A stretch of 6,855 bases of DNA from Paenibacillus sp. (GCA_029256665.1 JAQSXN010000217.1:1-6855), one strand, 5' to 3'. Shown: positions 1 through 6,115, numbered from the stretch's first letter. Translations and numbers: made by a program. Notes: generated by a model not told the origin, from the letters alone.

Positions 1-1229
1 CCGATCGGGACGAGACGAGAGAGAAGCAGCTGGAGCTGGAGCAGAAGGTGCGGTCCAACGAAATCGTGATCGAACAAAATCTGTTCTTGGAGATGCTCCG
101 CAATCCGGGAGCGGAGAACGAATGGCTGCTATCGCTGGAGCAAGCCGAGATCCCCGTTCTGCATTCCCGCGCGCACGTGCTGCTGCTCGAGCTGGATCGA
201 AGCTCGCTCCGGTTCTCCATCGACCAGCCGGGCGAGCTCAAGCTGTGGCAATTCGCTGGAGTCAACGTGCTCAAGGAGCTGCTTGGCGAGATGGGGCCGC
301 ATAAGGTGGTCGCGCTCGACAAGGGGCGTTTCGTAGCGATATTCGCTACGGCCGGCGAGCCTGTGCAAGATGCGTTTCTGGAGCAAGTCGCGGACGCTTT
401 CTCCAAGTATTTGAAGATGGACGCTTTGGTTTTGCTAAGAAGCTTTGCGCAAGGCATGAAGGAAGGAATGAGGGAGCTGAGGCAGTTGGTTTCGGACGCC
501 TATCCTTTCTTCTACGATGGCAGGCAGACGTCTAAGCCGGTACGGCAAGCTTTGAGGCAATCGGACGGCTTCGCCCGCATTCCCGAGCCATACATGCGCT
601 TCTGGGGCAAGGTTCTCAAGCAGTCGTTGCTGGAATCCCATCTGAGCATGGCGGGACTGGAGCAGGAGCGGAGCTCATTCCAGCGGCAAGCGATGGAGCA
701 GGGCTGGGAGCCGGAGCAGATCAAATCGTTGTATTTGCGCCTCTTCCTGGATTTAAGCCAGTTCACAAGCGATACCGTAGGCGTGGCGGATCTGGAGGCG
801 GCGCTCCGCAAGAGGCTGGAGCAATGCCAGACCTTCGACTCGGCTCATGAATCGACGGTGGCCAATTTCCGCAAGCTGAAGCAGCTTCAGGGAGACAATC
901 GGAAGCTGGACGCCTCCATCGCGAAGATCGTTCAGCGTCTTCACGAAAACTTGAGCGAGCCCTTCAAGCTGGAGGAATTGGCGGCATCCATCAACTACAG
1001 CGTGCCTTACTTCAGCAGCATGTTCAAAAAAACGACCGGGGAAAGCTTCGTTCAGTACTTGAACCGGCTAAGGCTGGAGAAGGCCAAACTTTTGCTGCTT
1101 ACGACGGACCAGAAGACGTTCGAAATCGCCGAAGCGATCGGTTTTGAGAACTATCGGTCCTTCAACCGCCTGTTTAAGAAGGAGACGGGCCGCACGCCGT
1201 CGGATTACCGAAAGCAAGGCGAGTTATGA
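1..1229 (+). CDS. AraC-family (YesN-like) response regulator, 5' truncated
   Basis: This is the C-terminal part of a cytoplasmic DNA-binding transcription factor. The frame is open from base 3 to the TGA at 1227-1229, giving 408 visible residues. A GTG at 48 is not taken as the start because the reading frame continues to the window edge with a charged helical segment (EKQLELEQKV), the usual linker after a receiver or membrane sensor domain. The middle (about 120-450) resembles the degenerate GGDEF-like domain of YesN-type regulators. The C-terminus (about 925-1217) is a clear AraC DNA-binding domain with two helix-turn-helix units: one around KLEELAASINYSVPYFSSMF and one around FEIAEAIGFENYRSFNRLFK, ending in the family-typical GRTPSDYR. 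Most such proteins are paired with a sensor histidine kinase and control sugar uptake or degradation; the partner would lie left of the window. A membrane-anchored AraC protein is the alternative, since the N-terminus is not seen. Confidence 0.88.
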   Translation, partial: DRDETREKQLELEQKVRSNEIVIEQNLFLEMLRNPGAENEWLLSLEQAEIPVLHSRAHVLLLELDRSSLRFSIDQPGELKLWQFAGVNVLKELLGEMGPHKVVALDKGRFVAIFATAGEPVQDAFLEQVADAFSKYLKMDALVLLRSFAQGMKEGMRELRQLVSDAYPFFYDGRQTSKPVRQALRQSDGFARIPEPYMRFWGKVLKQSLLESHLSMAGLEQERSSFQRQAMEQGWEPEQIKSLYLRLFLDLSQFTSDTVGVADLEAALRKRLEQCQTFDSAHESTVANFRKLKQLQGDNRKLDASIAKIVQRLHENLSEPFKLEELAASINYSVPYFSSMFKKTTGESFVQYLNRLRLEKAKLLLLTTDQKTFEIAEAIGFENYRSFNRLFKKETGRTPSDYRKQGEL

Positions 1230-1258
1230 GGGCAGACGGATTGTCTCGCCGACAAAAG

Positions 1259-1301
1259 AAGGGACCATTCTTCTTCATCTTGCGAAGAAGAATGGTCCCT
1301 T
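1259..1301. terminator. Bidirectional stem-loop terminator between convergent genes
   Basis: Bases 1259-1276 (AAGGGACCATTCTTCTTC) are perfectly complementary to 1284-1301, giving an 18-bp stem with a 7-nt loop. It sits 29 bases after the AraC stop and 28 bases after the end of the minus-strand permease. The flanks are A-rich on the left and T-rich on the right. The minus-strand flank (TTCTTTTGT) is the better U-tract, so it should stop permease transcripts most efficiently while also serving the plus-strand gene. Confidence 0.8.
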
Positions 1302-1329
1302 TCCATGCTTGCGGTTATGTCGATGAAGC

Positions 1330-2622
1330 CTAGTGCCCCGACGCTTCGTTGTCATTGGTCAGACGAAGCACTTCGAAGAGCTTGAACAGCAGGCTGAGAA
1401 GAATCGCCACGATCGTGGCGAGCGCCATGCCGCTGAAGGAAACGTCGCCGAGCGTCAGCTTGACGCCGCTCAGTCCGACGACCAGCACGACCGTCGTCAG
1501 GAACAGGTTGGTCGGCTTGCTGTAATCCACCTTCGATTCCACCAGCATGCGCAGGCCGGAGGCCGCGATGACGCCGAAGAGCAGCAGCGAGACGCCGCCC
1601 ATTACCGGCACGGGAATGCCGGATACGAGCGAGGAGAATTTTCCCGAGAACGAAAGCAGGATGGCGATGACCGCTGCGCCGCCGATGACGAAGGTGGAAT
1701 ACACCCGCGTAATGGCTAGGACGCCGATGTTTTCGCCGTACGTCGTGTTGGGCGTCGAACCGACGAAGCCGGATAGGATGGTCGAGACGCCGTTGCCCAG
1801 CATGGAGCGGTGCAGGCCCGGATCCTTCGACAGATCCTTGTCGACGATGTTGCCGGTTACGATCAAGTGGCCGATATGCTCGGCGATGACGACGAGCGCG
1901 GCCGGGGCGATGGCGATAATCGCCGTCCAGTGGAACTCGGGCAGGGTGAAGGTCGGCGCTTGCAGCCAGCCGGCTTTGTCCAATCCGCTAAAGTCCGTCA
2001 TTCTCATAAGGTAAGCCATCACGTAACCGAACAGGATGCCGAACAGGATGGGGATAATGCGCATGAAGCCGCGGAACAGCACGGAGCCGAGCACGGTGAC
2101 GGCCATCGTGGAGACGGACAGCAGGACGACGTCGGTATCCATCTTCCATGCGGGATCGTTCGTATCCGGGATAAAACCGGCCATCTTCGCCGCTACCGGA
2201 ATGAGCTCCAGACCGATGATTGCGACGATCGCCCCCATGGCCGCGGGAGGGAATACGACGTTTAGCCATCCTGTCCCCGTATATTGGATGATGAAGGCGA
2301 TGATCGTGAAAATGATGCCGACGGCGATAAATCCGCCAAGCGCGGCTGCATAGCTGCCGCCGGTCGCTTCATTGGCGATGACGGCGCCCGCGGGACCGAG
2401 GAACGCGAAGCTGGAGCCGAGGTAGGCCGGGATTTTGCCCTTGGTGAGCAGAATGTAGATCAGGGTGCCGATGCCGTTCATCAGCAAGCAGATCGCGGGA
2501 TCCACTCCGAGGATGTTCGGCACGAGCACCGTGGAACCGAACATGGCGAACAGATGCTGAAGGCTTAGCATCAGGCTTTGCGGGGCTGGCGGTCTTTCGT
2601 GAACGCCTATGCTTCTTTTCAT
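1330..2622 (-). CDS. uraA: Uracil permease, NCS2 (nucleobase:cation symporter-2) family
   Basis: This is a complete 430-residue inner-membrane transporter expected to import uracil with protons and feed pyrimidine salvage. The length matches E. coli UraA (429 residues). Most of the protein is hydrophobic, consistent with the 14-segment fold of the family. Residues that contact uracil in E. coli UraA (E241, H245, Y288, G289, E290) are present with a constant offset of seven: E248 and H252 in AEHIGH, and Y295, G296 and E297 in NTTYGENIG. The early GSSFAFLG segment of transmembrane helix 3 is also present. The ATG at 2622 is the first start in frame because a TGA lies 12 bases upstream. The Shine-Dalgarno AAAAGGAGA (2644-2636) has a longish 13-base spacer. 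No other pyrimidine gene is adjacent, so it looks monocistronic. No PyrR-binding loop was recognised in the leader, which instead holds a 268-bp inverted-repeat element. A xanthine or other NCS2 permease is less likely given the residue match. Confidence 0.93.
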   Translation of the reverse strand: MKRSIGVHERPPAPQSLMLSLQHLFAMFGSTVLVPNILGVDPAICLLMNGIGTLIYILLTKGKIPAYLGSSFAFLGPAGAVIANEATGGSYAAALGGFIAVGIIFTIIAFIIQYTGTGWLNVVFPPAAMGAIVAIIGLELIPVAAKMAGFIPDTNDPAWKMDTDVVLLSVSTMAVTVLGSVLFRGFMRIIPILFGILFGYVMAYLMRMTDFSGLDKAGWLQAPTFTLPEFHWTAIIAIAPAALVVIAEHIGHLIVTGNIVDKDLSKDPGLHRSMLGNGVSTILSGFVGSTPNTTYGENIGVLAITRVYSTFVIGGAAVIAILLSFSGKFSSLVSGIPVPVMGGVSLLLFGVIAASGLRMLVESKVDYSKPTNLFLTTVVLVVGLSGVKLTLGDVSFSGMALATIVAILLSLLFKLFEVLRLTNDNEASGH

Positions 2623-2635
2623 GGTACGAAATCAA

Positions 2636-2644
2636 TCTCCTTTT
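2636..2644 (-). promoter_or_regulatory. Ribosome binding site of uraA
   Basis: The minus strand reads AAAAGGAGA, 13 bases before the ATG at 2622. It lies only 7 bases outside the end of the inverted-repeat element, so the element reaches almost to the translation signal without destroying it. Confidence 0.6.
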
Positions 2645-2651
2645 AGCGGAA

Positions 2652-2919
2652 GTTCAAAAAGCCCGATTTTGATCACGAAGTATGCCACGGAGCATACTCG
2701 GCGTCGAATATTTCCTGATACCCACGAAAGTGAAGTGAAGCTTCGATGCTAATTCCGATTACTTTCGCGGGGCCCATTGTCAGGCGAAACTAAGCGGATG
2801 CTTTCGAAGTATGTTTCCTCCGGAAACATTGCAGGTGACCACGTAGCTTACACTCCGCTCCGCTCCTCAGTTCTACCTTCTTTCAATCTTCTCGCTGCTG
2901 AAAACCGGGCTTTTTGAAC
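2652..2919. repeat. 268-bp MITE-like element with 19-bp terminal inverted repeats
   Basis: The ends are GTTCAAAAAGCCCGATTTT (2652-2670) and its inverted copy at 2901-2919, matching at 18 of 19 positions. The single difference becomes a G-U pair in a minus-strand transcript. Internal inverted repeats include GTATGC (2680-2685) with GCATAC (2692-2697), CGAAAGT (2725-2731) with ACTTTCG (2761-2767), and ATGTTTCC (2811-2818) with GGAAACAT (2822-2829). The word CGAAGTATG occurs twice (2676 and 2805). No credible gene is inside and no target-site duplication is visible at the borders. It occupies most of the gap between uraA and the cupin gene, in the uraA leader. It fits a non-autonomous mobile element or a dispersed structured intergenic repeat. 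From memory only, similar sequences recur between genes in Paenibacillus genomes; this was not verified. A structured RNA acting on uraA is an alternative. Confidence 0.6.
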
Positions 2920-2968
2920 ACGCATTTACAATTATTTAGGCCGGTGCTTTGTTCGACCGCTACGGATG

Positions 2969-2997
2969 ATTCTACATAATTCGACATATGTGCGCAA
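2969..2997 (-). promoter_or_regulatory. Candidate sigma-A promoter for uraA
   Basis: The minus strand reads TTGCGC, a 17-base spacer, then TAGAAT (2974-2969). The -10 box matches consensus at 5 of 6 and the -35 at 3 of 6. If used, the transcript would start near 2962 and carry a leader of about 340 bases that includes the whole inverted-repeat element. No stronger promoter was seen between the element and the gene. Confidence 0.35.
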
Positions 2998-3026
2998 GCG
3001 TTTTCTGAGCTTCCGGAGACATGGAT

Positions 3027-3072
3027 AGGGCTGCTCCTGTGCAGGTCTCTCGACCTCCGGAGGAGCAGCCCT
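3027..3072 (-). terminator. Stem-loop terminator after the cupin gene
   Basis: Bases 3027-3038 (AGGGCTGCTCCT) pair perfectly with 3061-3072. An inner 5-bp stem AGGTC (3043-3047) / GACCT (3052-3056) closes a 4-base loop, with a small internal loop between the stems. The stop codon of the cupin gene is 34 bases away at 3107-3109. The following T-tract is weak on both strands, so efficiency is uncertain, but position and stem strength support a terminator. Confidence 0.6.
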
Positions 3073-3106
3073 TATGTCTAATCGTTTGCGGCCATTGACG
3101 GCCAGT

Positions 3107-4123
3107 TTAGCCCATGTTCCTGTACAGGAACGGCACGGGGTGGAACTGCGGCGGATATGGCGAATAGGCGGTCTCGATCGGACGCAGCGGGTATGCGTAC
3201 GTGCCGTGGCTTGACGGTGTCTGCTGCGGCATCATGCCGGCGCCCGGCTGTCCCATGTATCCCTGAGGGACTTGCTGGCCTTGCTGCGGCATCATCGGCA
3301 TGCCTTGACCGCCTTGCGGCATCATGCCGGCGCCCGGCTGTCCCGTGTATCCCTGCGGGACTTGCTGGCCTTGCTGGGGCATCATCGGCATGCCTTGACC
3401 GCCTTGCGGCATCATGCCGGCGCCCGATTGCCCCATGTATCCCTGAGGGACTTGCTGGCCTTGCTGGGGCATCATCGGCATGCCGTGTCCGCTTTGCGGC
3501 ATCATGCCTGGCGCCGTCCAGCCTCCGGCAGGGGACGTCATCCCTTGCCCCGTGCTGCCTCCCGTATTCGACGGTCCCATGTTCGACTTGTCGCAGTCGG
3601 CAGGCGGGCCGATCACGACAGTGGACTTGATGGGAGCGAGCGTTTCCTTGACCATCGCCTCGTCGAGGCAATAGTTGTCCGCGAGCACGGACGCCGGCGT
3701 GAGGCGCAGGATGTCCGAACCGAAGATCGCTTCCGGAATCGGAGCGTCGAAGATGGCGATCAAATGAGTGTTGTCCACCGTGGCGACCTCGTAATGCCAC
3801 CAGCCTTGCGGCACGTTGGCGACTTGGCCCGGCGCGATCGGGAAATTAAGCAGCTCGTTCGTGAACGGATTGATGAGAGAGACGACGGCTGCGCCGGAGA
3901 CGCAATACACGAGCTCGGAAGCGTTCTGATGAAGATGCGGCTCGACATAGTTCCGTTTGCTTAAGTAAATATCCAGAATGGAGGAATTGCCCAGCGTATT
4001 CAACTGCTTGATCGATAACGAGAGAATGTAGTTTCGGTCATCTTTCTTAAAGAACACATTGTTCGACAAGTCGTAAGCGAATTGCGTGTTCGGGGATGCG
4101 TAATCCATATAGGAAGTTGACAT
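3107..4123 (-). CDS. Cupin-domain protein with Gly/Met/Pro/Gln-rich repeat tail, possible spore-surface protein
   Basis: The product has 338 residues. Residues about 45-127 form a single germin-like cupin barrel. Motif 1 has H63, H65 and E70 followed by G77 (HLHQNASELVYCVSG); motif 2 has G99, P105, G107 and H110 (GQVANVPQGWWH). The four metal ligands H63, H65, E70 and H110 are therefore intact, so metal binding and possibly enzymatic activity are retained; the substrate cannot be named. From about 175 the chain becomes low-complexity: three 30-residue repeats beginning GMMPQ (206-235, 236-265, 266-295), a partial fourth, then a Tyr/Pro-rich end. No signal peptide or membrane segment is seen. 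The ATG at 4123 is chosen because it has AAGGAA 10 bases upstream and starts a normal cupin N-terminus. The frame runs open to 4480, but that extension overlaps the AraC gene and reads as its out-of-frame shadow. A sporulation-type promoter match lies directly upstream. A coat or exosporium role is inferred from that promoter and the tail. Confidence 0.85.
   Translation of the reverse strand: MSTSYMDYASPNTQFAYDLSNNVFFKKDDRNYILSLSIKQLNTLGNSSILDIYLSKRNYVEPHLHQNASELVYCVSGAAVVSLINPFTNELLNFPIAPGQVANVPQGWWHYEVATVDNTHLIAIFDAPIPEAIFGSDILRLTPASVLADNYCLDEAMVKETLAPIKSTVVIGPPADCDKSNMGPSNTGGSTGQGMTSPAGGWTAPGMMPQSGHGMPMMPQQGQQVPQGYMGQSGAGMMPQGGQGMPMMPQQGQQVPQGYTGQPGAGMMPQGGQGMPMMPQQGQQVPQGYMGQPGAGMMPQQTPSSHGTYAYPLRPIETAYSPYPPQFHPVPFLYRNMG
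3239..3508 (-). repeat. Three in-frame 90-bp tandem repeats in the cupin gene
   Basis: The period is exactly 90 bases, seen for example as GCGGCATCATGCC at 3226, 3316 and 3406, with a diverged start of a fourth copy at 3496. Each unit encodes 30 residues beginning GMMPQ and containing GMPMMPQQGQQVPQGY. Copies differ only at a few positions (SGH or GGQ, YM or YT, QSGA or QPGA). Keeping the frame suggests selection for a repetitive protein tail whose copy number could vary between strains. Confidence 0.92.
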
Positions 4124-4133
4124 GATGTATCCG

Positions 4134-4139
4134 TTCCTT
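4134..4139 (-). promoter_or_regulatory. Ribosome binding site that fixes the cupin start
   Basis: The minus strand reads AAGGAA, 10 bases before the ATG at 4123. This supports the internal ATG over the longer open frame that runs back into the AraC gene. Confidence 0.65.
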
Positions 4140-4167
4140 CCGCGCGCTAGAGTCTTATTGCCCAGGT

Positions 4168-4195
4168 TAGTGTATGTGTTAGCCCAGCGCGGTGT
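4168..4195 (-). promoter_or_regulatory. Candidate sigma-E/sigma-K (mother-cell sporulation) promoter of the cupin gene
   Basis: The minus strand reads AC, 17 bases, then CATACACTA (4176-4168). The -10 fits both the Bacillus subtilis sigma-E form (CATACAMT) and the sigma-K form (CATANNNTA). The AC at 4195-4194 with a 17-base gap fits the sigma-K -35 arrangement. No good sigma-E -35 was seen. The predicted start near 4160 gives a leader of about 37 bases carrying the AAGGAA ribosome binding site. The motif is short and degenerate, so chance is possible, but it lies at the right place and on the right strand. Confidence 0.45.
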
Positions 4196-4226
4196 GCACG
4201 CAGGAGTCCCGGTCAAGCGGTTCCTT

Positions 4227-5225
4227 CTAGAGCACGCGGGAAAACTTGCGGTATTCGGATGCCGAAATGCCTTCGTGCTTGCGGAATTGACGGCTGAAGT
4301 AATGGATGCCGGAATAACCGACGGCGTCTCCGATCTGTTCGATGGATAGCTCGGTTTCGCGCAGCAGCCGCCGAGCCTCGCGGTGGCGGATCGCGCCGAC
4401 GAACTCCCCGGGCGGCTGCCCGACGAGCTCCTTGAACAGCTTTGCCGCATGATCGAGGCTAAGTCCGAGTCGATCCGCAATGACGCCGTTGGTCCATACT
4501 TCGGAAGGGCGACGCTCGATCTCTTCCGTCAACTCCAAGAGACGATTGTCGTGCGGCGACGCAAGCCCCTTGGCCCGGGCGAGCGGAAGCCGCAGCAAAT
4601 GGGACAGAATGCCCAGCAGCAACGCCTTGCAAGCGAGCTCGTAGCCCAGCGGGCGCATCGTGAATTCATGGACGAGCTGCTCCATGAGCGCCACGCAAGC
4701 CAGCGTCGGCGTGTAGACGGCCTGATGCGACAACGGCGGGAAGCTGTCCGATACCGCTTCCACCGCAAATCGGTCAATCGAAGACGTTTCATCGTAGGTA
4801 ATCATGTCGTACTCCGTATGGATTTCGAGTTCGCCGAAGAAATCAAAGTGAATGCCGAGGAAACGCGTGCCCATGTGAGATATCGCTTCGTTCTGGTGCA
4901 ATACGCCAGAGGGTAGGAATACGAGCTGGCCGGCCGATAGCTCGTAGCGGTGCCCATTCATAAGGGTCGCCGCTTGTCCTTGGCTGACGTACAACAACTC
5001 GAAATTATAGATGCGTCGCGGCGGCAGCAATCCCTTCTCCATCCGCTGGAACTTTGCATAATGAACGGATGGCGTCCATTCCCGAAAAGGAGCGTTCCGC
5101 TGCCGCGGTAAGATGATTTCGTTCGTGATCACAGGAGTATGCACCTGACCTTTCTTACCACTATAGAATTTATAAGTTTTCGAGAAATCGAAAACCGAAA
5201 TTCTATTTGGCGATAAAAACTTCAT
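4227..5225 (-). CDS. AraC-family transcriptional regulator with N-terminal cupin sensor domain
   Basis: This cytoplasmic DNA-binding protein is likely a ligand-responsive switch for sugar genes. Residues are counted from the ATG at 5225 (332 residues). An AraC-type cupin ligand domain spans about 65-135, with the family-like stretch FELLYVSQGQAATLMNGHRYELSAGQLVFLPSGVLHQ-like ending at the usual histidine. A helical linker follows, then a two-part AraC DNA-binding domain from about 228: first helix-turn-helix about 243-284 and second about 294-326, ending GISASEYRKF. The start is uncertain. The first 27 codons are unusually AT-rich, have no clear ribosome binding site and contain a long inverted repeat. 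A GTG at 5132 with AGGTG 9 bases upstream, or a GTG at 5144, would give a protein of 301 or 305 residues, close to usual family length. It is divergent from the CBM9-like/isomerase operon, its probable target. The cupin gene lies 103 bases downstream with its own promoter candidate. Confidence 0.9.
   Translation of the reverse strand: MKFLSPNRISVFDFSKTYKFYSGKKGQVHTPVITNEIILPRQRNAPFREWTPSVHYAKFQRMEKGLLPPRRIYNFELLYVSQGQAATLMNGHRYELSAGQLVFLPSGVLHQNEAISHMGTRFLGIHFDFFGELEIHTEYDMITYDETSSIDRFAVEAVSDSFPPLSHQAVYTPTLACVALMEQLVHEFTMRPLGYELACKALLLGILSHLLRLPLARAKGLASPHDNRLLELTEEIERRPSEVWTNGVIADRLGLSLDHAAKLFKELVGQPPGEFVGAIRHREARRLLRETELSIEQIGDAVGYSGIHYFSRQFRKHEGISASEYRKFSRVL
5163..5206. promoter_or_regulatory. 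44-bp inverted repeat, candidate operator or leader hairpin
   Basis: Outer arms ATAGAATTT (5163-5171) and AAATTCTAT (5198-5206) are perfect complements. Inside them GTTTTCGA (5176-5183) and TCGAAAAC (5188-5195) are also perfect, closing a 4-base loop (GAAA on the plus strand). Seventeen base pairs form with one small asymmetric internal loop. No T-tract follows on either strand, so it is not an ordinary terminator. It lies in the AT-rich beginning of the AraC frame, which may in fact be untranslated leader. Confidence 0.5.
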
Positions 5226-5323
5226 TTAAACGCGGTCGCTCATCATCGAAGGACTCCGATAGGAGTTTTTCTCATATAGAATTGTTACAACGGAATAGTG
5301 CAAATAATCGCTTGTATCGCTAA

Positions 5324-5343
5324 AGAATTTATGATTTTTTCGA
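5324..5343 (+). promoter_or_regulatory. Candidate regulator half-site upstream of the CBM9-like operon
   Basis: AGAATTTAT followed two bases later by TTTTTTCGA repeats, with small spacing changes, both arms of the inverted repeat at 5163-5206 (AGAATTT, a short spacer, TTTTCGA). It lies just upstream of two candidate -10 boxes, TATAAG (5351-5356) and TATTAT (5357-5362), neither with a good -35. A weak -35 overlapped by a regulator site is typical of activator-dependent promoters. The spacer length differs among the three copies (3, 5 and 6 bases), which weakens the case. Confidence 0.35.
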
Positions 5344-5369
5344 ATTAATATATAAGTATTATGACAGGT

Positions 5370-5382
5370 TGAAACAGTTTCA
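5370..5382. promoter_or_regulatory. 13-bp palindrome in the leader of the CBM9-like gene
   Basis: TGAAACAGTTTCA is a perfect dyad with a single central base. It lies between the candidate -10 region and the ribosome binding site of the gene at 5420. Its position would suit a repressor operator, but no regulator can be assigned to it. Confidence 0.3.
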
Positions 5383-5402
5383 TCAATGGAACGGAATAGG
5401 AT

Positions 5403-5410
5403 AAAGGAGG
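5403..5410 (+). promoter_or_regulatory. Strong ribosome binding site of the CBM9-like gene
   Basis: AAAGGAGG lies 9 bases before the ATG at 5420, close to the full anti-Shine-Dalgarno complement. Confidence 0.8.
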
Positions 5411-5419
5411 GAAGCTCAA

Positions 5420-6070
5420 ATGGGAAACGATCATGTTGCCAAGCGGTATGTCTGCAAGTCCGCGGTCCGGCAATCGCGCAGAGAGGGTCCGGAGGCGGCC
5501 GATTGGCGTCAACTGGACTTGCGCGGCTGCGAATCCGCGCCATTGTCCGAGACGTCCTCCGGCGGCGACGTCAGGGAGCCGACAACGTTTCGAGCCTGTT
5601 GGAGCCCGGAATTTATCTACTTCGAAATACACTGCGTGGATCATTATGCCGTGTCTCGATTCGCGGAGAGGGACGATCCGCTGTACGAGCAGGATGTCGT
5701 CGAGTTGTTTATCGAATGCGGCGAGGAGGAGGGCGGACCTTACGTGGAGCTGGAGGTCAGCCCGAACAACGTCGTATTCGACGCGAAAGTATGGAACAAC
5801 GGCAACGGCGGCATAGCCGCAATCGACGTGGCATGGAACATGGACGGTCTCGTGACGGAGGTTGAAGAACGGGATTCCGCCCGAATCTACCGGATGGCCA
5901 TTCCGACGTCTTATTTCGCCAAGAAGCCGGCACCGGGCGTTAGCTGGAGGTTCAACGTATACCGAATCGACGAGGACGAGGCCGGCGTTCGCGAGTTTCA
6001 AGCTTGGAGTCCGACCGGGGCGATCAACTATCACCTGCAGTCGCGATTCGGAGAGTTGATATTCGAATAA
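5420..6070 (+). CDS. CBM9-like (DOMON-type) carbohydrate-binding domain protein
   Basis: This 216-residue protein consists of essentially one beta-sandwich domain like the family 9 carbohydrate-binding modules of xylanases. Recognisable stretches are ACWSPEFIYFEIHCVD (59-74), DPLYEQDVVELFIEC (86-100), YVELEVSPNNVVFDAKVWN (108-126), RFNVYRID (177-184) and EFQAWSPTGAINYHLQSRFG (192-211), the order expected for the fold. No signal peptide, membrane segment or attached catalytic domain is seen, so it should be cytoplasmic and free-standing, unlike classical secreted CBM9 modules. The ATG is supported by AAAGGAGG (5403-5410) with a 9-base spacer. It is followed after 45 bases by a sugar phosphate isomerase/epimerase gene on the same strand and preceded by a divergent AraC gene, which suggests a role in handling a plant- or polysaccharide-derived sugar. 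The ligand cannot be predicted. Confidence 0.85.
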   Translation: MGNDHVAKRYVCKSAVRQSRREGPEAADWRQLDLRGCESAPLSETSSGGDVREPTTFRACWSPEFIYFEIHCVDHYAVSRFAERDDPLYEQDVVELFIECGEEEGGPYVELEVSPNNVVFDAKVWNNGNGGIAAIDVAWNMDGLVTEVEERDSARIYRMAIPTSYFAKKPAPGVSWRFNVYRIDEDEAGVREFQAWSPTGAINYHLQSRFGELIFE

Positions 6071-6100
6071 AAGTTATAGCCCGACAAACACAACGAATCC

Positions 6101-6107
6101 AAGGAGG
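6101..6107 (+). promoter_or_regulatory. Strong ribosome binding site of the isomerase/epimerase gene
   Basis: AAGGAGG lies 8 bases before the ATG at 6116, inside the 45-base gap after the preceding gene. No terminator is visible in this gap, so the two genes are probably co-transcribed. Confidence 0.8.
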
Positions 6108-6115
6108 CATTTACG

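Noticed and set aside
2749..2829. 26-codon minus-strand frame starting MFPEETYFES inside the inverted-repeat element
   Set aside because: It is very short, no ribosome binding site was seen, its first bases form a perfect hairpin, and it is best explained as part of the structured repeat.
2652..2919. CRISPR array or insertion sequence with transposase
   Set aside because: There are no regularly spaced direct repeats and no transposase frame; only terminal inverted repeats and internal hairpins are present.
2623..2969. PyrR attenuator or purine riboswitch in the uraA leader
   Set aside because: I could not find a PyrR-binding loop or a riboswitch core. The hairpins present belong to the inverted-repeat element.
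3078..3964. Long alternative frames over the cupin repeat region (240 residues on minus, 230 and 157 on plus)
   Set aside because: They are repetitive Arg/His/Ala-rich shadows of the 90-bp repeat and of high GC. The cupin frame has clear domain motifs.
4124..4480. N-terminal 119-residue extension of the cupin frame
   Set aside because: It overlaps the end of the AraC gene out of frame, is Ser/Arg-rich as expected for a shadow frame, and the ATG at 4123 has a good ribosome binding site.
5253..5270. Small hairpin ACTCC-GATA-GGAGT followed by five T
   Set aside because: A 5-bp stem is too weak for a convincing intrinsic terminator, and no plus-strand gene ends there.
5345..6034. 229-residue minus-strand frame opposite the CBM9-like gene
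   Set aside because: It has no recognisable domain and no ribosome binding site was evident; the plus-strand frame has CBM9-like motifs and a strong Shine-Dalgarno.
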